Source: Mnemiopsis leidyi (lineage: Eukaryota > Ctenophora > Tentaculata > Lobata > Bolinopsidae). Taken from it: a stretch of 31,113 nucleotides of DNA. This document shows positions 26,926 through 31,113 of the stretch, piece after piece; within the stretch, counting starts at the first letter, position 1, and the number at the start of each line of letters is the position of its first letter. Location of the stretch: contig JH153125.1 in assembly GCA_000226015.1 (NCBI GenBank), positions 121,031-152,143 of the forward strand, written 5' to 3'. The position numbers and the translations under genes were made by a program. The notes under the pieces are model-generated. The model did not search any database, was not told where the DNA came from, and worked only from the letters and a program-made list of their open reading frames with translations.

Positions 26926-27229
26926 GAGCAGCCACAAAATTCCAGTACACATACAACAAGATTGGAGGAAAAAGTTAAATATTACTAAAAGTAAACACAA
27001 TGTACTCACCTTGTCGTGAATATGGGCGGGAGGATTGATCTAATAACCCGATTCCAGTGCTGTACTGCCTTTCTACCTGAAGACGCAGGAATATCTGTCT
27101 ATTGTCTAGAACTACTTACTGAACTCAAAACTTTGTGAGTACTGAAGTGGTACAATCTTCTTTGTTTTTCATCCTCATGCTTTTTTGCCTAAGGCAAAAG
27201 ATAAAGGAATGGTTTAAAGTGGTGGTTGT

Positions 27230-28319
27230 GGGAGAGGGTAGGGTTAGCCGGGTTTGCCGAATCACAGTCCTGGCAGTTAATTCTGCTCAGATTTTTGCAT
27301 CAAAGGGTAGATTCATGTCAAGCTAATCGATTTAGAACGGTACCAAGTTCATTGGATGAAATCAGGTTTCACTATTGCGATTGAAAGGTTGGTGTTCAAA
27401 AAAGAAGTCCGTTTTTTGGAGGTGCATAATTGCTTTTTATGGAGGTACATAATGCCTTCTAAAAACGCTTGCTAAGTTTTGCACGTTTCCATGGAGATTT
27501 TCACTCCTGAATTATCGTGCAATTAACATTTCACAACACTGAAAACTTTAATGTTTGATATCTTTAGCTGTGATAGATTATTTTGTTGCATTAAAAAATT
27601 ATGTATGGAGCCTGATGTCAGCTTTAAGACCGCAACAATAACAAATTATCATTATTATTTTGCCATCAGGTGCCAAACAATACCTGAGGAAAAATTAAAG
27701 ATCTTTGATCATTAGGGTTTATGCGGTCCAAATAACTTTTTTGATGATAATTTTGATGATATAACAGACCTAACCCCTGAAGCAGGATGACAAATATTAT
27801 AAGTATTCCTTTTGAATCACTGGTGTATGTTCTTTATACTCATGTACATATTTCTCAGTATAAGGATGGAAATGTAAAGCATCCGCCTGAGACCTAACTA
27901 AGCAGGTGCAATTCTTGTTAAAATCAGAAATAAAGTTACATACCGGAAACTTGTTCATGAATGTAGATATTCAGTTTTGTGCAACTGACATACTTGTCCT
28001 ATCAAACACAGATAACTAGTAAGTAGTAGTAAGAAATTGTAATTACAAGCCAACAATATACAAAAAGTAGGATTTAGATTACGAGATTCAGGTCCATTTT
28101 GTGAACTTAATTTGAATCAAAAGTTACGAAAGTTGAGCTCCATGTAAACGTAATGGATACAAAAGTTGAGACAACAGAATGAATCCATTAAAAAAATTTA
28201 AAATTTATCATGACACTAAGAGATTGCATAACTTCAAACTTCATTTCCATAAATTTTTACATAAATTATAATATGTTGTAAGTATCACTGCAACATAATT
28301 AAGAATGACATCATATCAG
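27230..28319. other. No gene seen between repeats
   Basis: AT-rich. There is a short tandem motif near 27409-27455 (TTTTTGGAGGTGCATAAT / TTTATGGAGGTACATAAT). The frame at 27135-27326 overlaps the end of the repeat element and is probably chance. Confidence 0.45.
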
Positions 28320-29396
28320 TCTAGTGAATTTATTCGAAGAGGAAAGAAGGGCATGCAACTTGATAATTTATGGTCTGCCTGAGCTAGATGGTGAGAATAA
28401 TGGAGCTGCTGTTTATGAAGTTTCTCAGGCAATGGGCTTTGTGATACCTATAACCATTGACTGTTATAGAGTTGGCAGGAAGCAGGAAGCAAAAGTTATA
28501 GTTAGACCAGTCAGGCTGTAGTGTCAGAATAGAGGTGATGTTGCATTGTTGAGTTTACACTAATTCACAGCAAGCGACTGAAAAACACAGCAAAATATTC
28601 GCAAGTGTATCTGGCACCTGACAGATCTAAGGAGCATAGCCTTCTAGTGAAAATGATAAAAAGCAATAAAGTGTGCCTTGCTGCTGCAGATAAGAATTGA
28701 TAATCTGTTCACATCGTTTTTTTTATGAAAATCTTCAAAATTGAATACACAAATAAGGATTACAGTATTTTTCATACTTTCAACACTACTATTATACAAA
28801 TAATTTGAGTGACAATGTCAATGTAGCTGAGGATGAGGAAAATATTTCTACAATTATTTTAGCTCGTTTCATTGCCTCGTTTCAACCACTCCGCGAACGA
28901 CACAATGAAAGTGTAACTGTCCTCTCCACATCGTATTTATTATTTTAACGCTGTGAAAATGTTTTTGTAGGAAAATATTATACATCGAAATGTACTTATA
29001 CTGTAAAATATGTTTTTTATCTTTTTGTGAAATATCTTTCATTACATTGAACTAACTTTGGAAATTTAGATTTTCTTGAAGTATAACTTAGTTTGTTTGG
29101 TACTATTCTATCTAACCACTGTATTTCTATAGGACTAATGATGTTTACTTCATGAACGAAGAATTCACCCTATATCTTTGGTGTTTCACTGCCTTTCCAA
29201 CCAATAATTATCTTTTTTCAGCAAATTATGTTTATTTTTTTAGTTACCTGGCATGTTTGTCAAGTCATATATTACTGTGTATGTGGATGTTGTGTGCATA
29301 TTATAGCTTGTATATGATTCACTAAAATTGAAACTGTTTAAAATTGTTTTAAATTGTTTACTAAGATATCAATAAAAAATAAATAAATAAATAACA
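28320..29396 (+). mobile_element. Decayed non-LTR retrotransposon (LINE) remnant
   Basis: An ORF1-like fragment at the 5' side is followed by sequence without coding capacity and ends in AATAAAAAATAAATAAATAA, a tail typical of LINE 3' ends. The reverse transcriptase is missing, so the copy is internally deleted or too decayed to see. Confidence 0.55.
28324..28521 (+). pseudogene. LINE ORF1-like fragment
   Basis: 65 codons encoding EEERRACNLIIYGLPELDGE and later YRVGRKQEAKVIVRPVRL, then a stop. This fits the R-x-x-N-(V/L)-I-(I/F)-(Y/F)-G-(L/V)-P-E...R-(V/L)-G pattern of ORF1 proteins from LINE families. After the stop another frame continues the same protein (LTDRSKEHSLLVKMIK), showing it is broken. 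Confidence 0.6.
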
Positions 29397-29556
29397 AATA
29401 ATGATGCCAGCATCATCACAACTAAACTCACAAAGTATCTAAAAAATTTAAATTCATCAAAAAAGCTTAAATACAAAAAATTTAAAATCCTAAATAAACC
29501 TTTTTGTAATTACAAAAGGGTTATCTTTGAGAAAGGTATTATGTATCATTTTATAA

Positions 29557-30750
29557 ATGCGTTTTCAAGTGGGAGGGGACCTTATCCTCATTTCGAGCGA
29601 GCTTGACTCCCAGAGGTGTCCACTGATTGTTAACGGATGTGTTATGTTGTGGGTGGGCTGAAGGATCAACCAAGCTACATGATGTGTACGGAGCAGATAT
29701 TTGAATGGACACAATTTCCACTGATAGTCAATACAGAAAATTCATGGACCAGCACCGTGCCGAGTCGGGTATGATCCCACAACCTCTGCATTGTCTAGAT
29801 GAGTGCACTACCAATTAAGCTACCGGCCTGTATACAATCAGTTAGGTGTAGAATATCAGTTAAAACGAGCCTTTCTTAGATTCTATCGATTCTCCTTAGT
29901 ACTTCAGTTCTTGTAGGCTTCATAATCAGCAACGGCAAACTGGAACATCGGTTACGGCCTGTTTACGGCCAGTATAAGGCCGTTAAGTGGCCGTATAGTG
30001 GCCTTATACTGGCCGAATATGGCCGTGTACAAGCCATATACCTTATACAGGTATTAGTCAGGCCGTTACTGATCTACCAACCTTCCTCAGCTGCAACAAT
30101 TATTGGAATGACACATGAAAGTTGAAGAATCAGAGGACAATTTATTAACTTTCAAAATTTTACTAAGAAGAAGCAAATGACTATTGAATAACAATAAGTT
30201 TTTTAAATAAACATTTGAAATCAAAAATCATATGATCCATTGAACATTGCAAAATGAGCAATCTATTTCAGATACCGTTTGATCCATTTGGACAGCAACA
30301 AGGTGGACATGCTATGTTCGGATCAACATCGTCTACTTTCACGGGCGGCTTCTTCCATTCTAGAGGCTTCTTTTGGTCTGAAAATTACAACCTATATTAT
30401 ATAAATAAAGTCTATAATCAGAAGAGCATGCACAGCAAGAAGATAGGTGTAGGTCAGATATCATAGACGGAAAAAAATCCTGAGAGCAGCCACAAAATTC
30501 CAGTACACATACAACAAGATTGGAGGAAAAAAGTTAAATATTATTAAAAGTAAACACAATGTACTCACCTTGTCGTGAATATGGGCGGGAGGATTGATCT
30601 AATAACCCGGGACCAGTACTGTACTGCCCTTCTACCTGAAGATGTAGGAATATCTGTCTATTGTCTAAGACTACTTACTGCACTCAAAACTTTGTGAGTA
30701 CTGAAGTGGTACAATCTTCTTTGTTTTTCATCAAAGGAATGGTTTAAGGG
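29557..30750. mobile_element. Repeat element copy 2 (~1.2 kb)
   Basis: The second copy of the 25990-27225 element, same orientation, with the same tRNA-like segment (minus, about 29755-29825), GGCC palindrome (29967-30014) and small ORF (30254-30466). The two copies differ by scattered substitutions and small indels. Confidence 0.8.
30254..30466 (+). CDS. Conserved small ORF in element copy 2
   Basis: 70 codons from ATG, starting MSNLFQIPFDPFGQQQGGHA and sharing GSTSSTFTGGFFHSRGFFWS exactly with copy 1. After WSENY it has a short insertion and a different C-terminus caused by small indels. Unknown function. Confidence 0.35.
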   Translation: MSNLFQIPFDPFGQQQGGHAMFGSTSSTFTGGFFHSRGFFWSENYNLYYINKVYNQKSMHSKKIGVGQIS

Positions 30751-31113
30751 GGAATTGTAAAAATTTAGCTAGACCAACGGACTGTACAGTAACCTAAAGC
30801 ACCCAAACGGGCATCAATTGCACCACTTATTTTTTGATTCTAAGATGACGCATTTTTAAAAATCGCAAAAAGAAAATTTTTCCGAGAATTTGGAAATTTT
30901 TGGAAATTTACATTGCATGAATAAAACTCAGCCGTTTCTAATTGAATCATGCTGAAAATTTGCACGAATTTTTATTTATACCTTTGTTAAGCAGCTGTAA
31001 AAATTTCACGAAAAACTAATAAAAGTTGACTCAATGGCACCTGTCCAAAGTTGCCAAGTCCCAAAAATTTCTTTTTTTATGTTAACTAACTTTGAAAATT
31101 TGCACACGCTACT
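30751..31113. other. No gene seen at right edge
   Basis: AT-rich sequence with A/T runs and no frame of note. It may be TET intron or intergenic. Confidence 0.5.

Larger units (their letters stand above)
25990..27225. mobile_element. Repeat element copy 1 (~1.2 kb), tRNA-like segment, GGCC palindrome, small ORF
   Basis: This is nearly identical to 29557-30750. It starts near TTTCAAGTGGGA and ends near AAGGAATGGTTTAA. In order it contains the tRNA-like segment (minus strand, about 26198-26262), a GGCC-rich palindromic block (26401-26448 and beyond), and a 71-codon ORF (26710-26925). No reverse transcriptase or transposase is seen, so it looks non-autonomous. It carries a short extra segment (about 26483-26505) and an insertion near the 3' end relative to copy 2. 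Confidence 0.8.

Overview
The window is metazoan nuclear DNA: split genes with GT-AG introns, AATAAA poly(A) signals, a LINE remnant, tRNA-derived repeats, many mini- and microsatellites, and one assembly gap (217 N). The gene families point to an invertebrate, probably an early-branching or divergent one. I cannot name the species.

The main gene is a TET 5-methylcytosine dioxygenase on the minus strand (25311 down to 11008). I rebuilt 15 exons by hand. Every junction is in phase, giving 723 residues. The N-terminal part (including any CXXC domain) lies outside the window or was not found. The cysteine-rich region, HxD iron ligands, third iron-binding His and 2-oxoglutarate Arg are all present. 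The long low-complexity insert that splits the vertebrate double-stranded beta-helix is reduced to about 80 residues. A C-terminal extension of about 315 residues carries a new Cys cluster.

A complete SLC17-like MFS transporter gene (plus strand, 19936-22229, six exons, 469 aa) is nested in the 4.9-kb third TET intron in this window. The 1.6-kb second intron holds a tandem duplication and plus-strand open frames of unknown function.

At the left edge (1393 to about 3086, minus strand) are exons of a TGF-beta/BMP-type ligand propeptide. The mature cystine-knot exon is not in the window. Between this gene and TET (3.1-11 kb) I see only weak candidates: a plus-strand 3'-terminal exon with a poly(A) signal at 8.0-8.26 kb, a promoter-like cluster of CACGTG and CCAAT boxes at 7.7-7.9 kb, and a few unassigned open frames.

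The right end (25.3-31.1 kb) is repeat-rich. Two copies of a 1.2-kb element carry a tRNA-like segment, GGCC palindromes and a conserved 70-codon ORF. They flank a decayed LINE with an ORF1 fragment and an (AAAT)n tail.

The most unusual feature is that tandem repeats repeatedly lie on exon-intron junctions and copy the splice site itself. This is clearest at five TET exon edges and one SLC17 exon edge, with periods of 23-61 bp. Several arrays have periods that are multiples of 3 and contain duplicated, phase-preserving splice donors.
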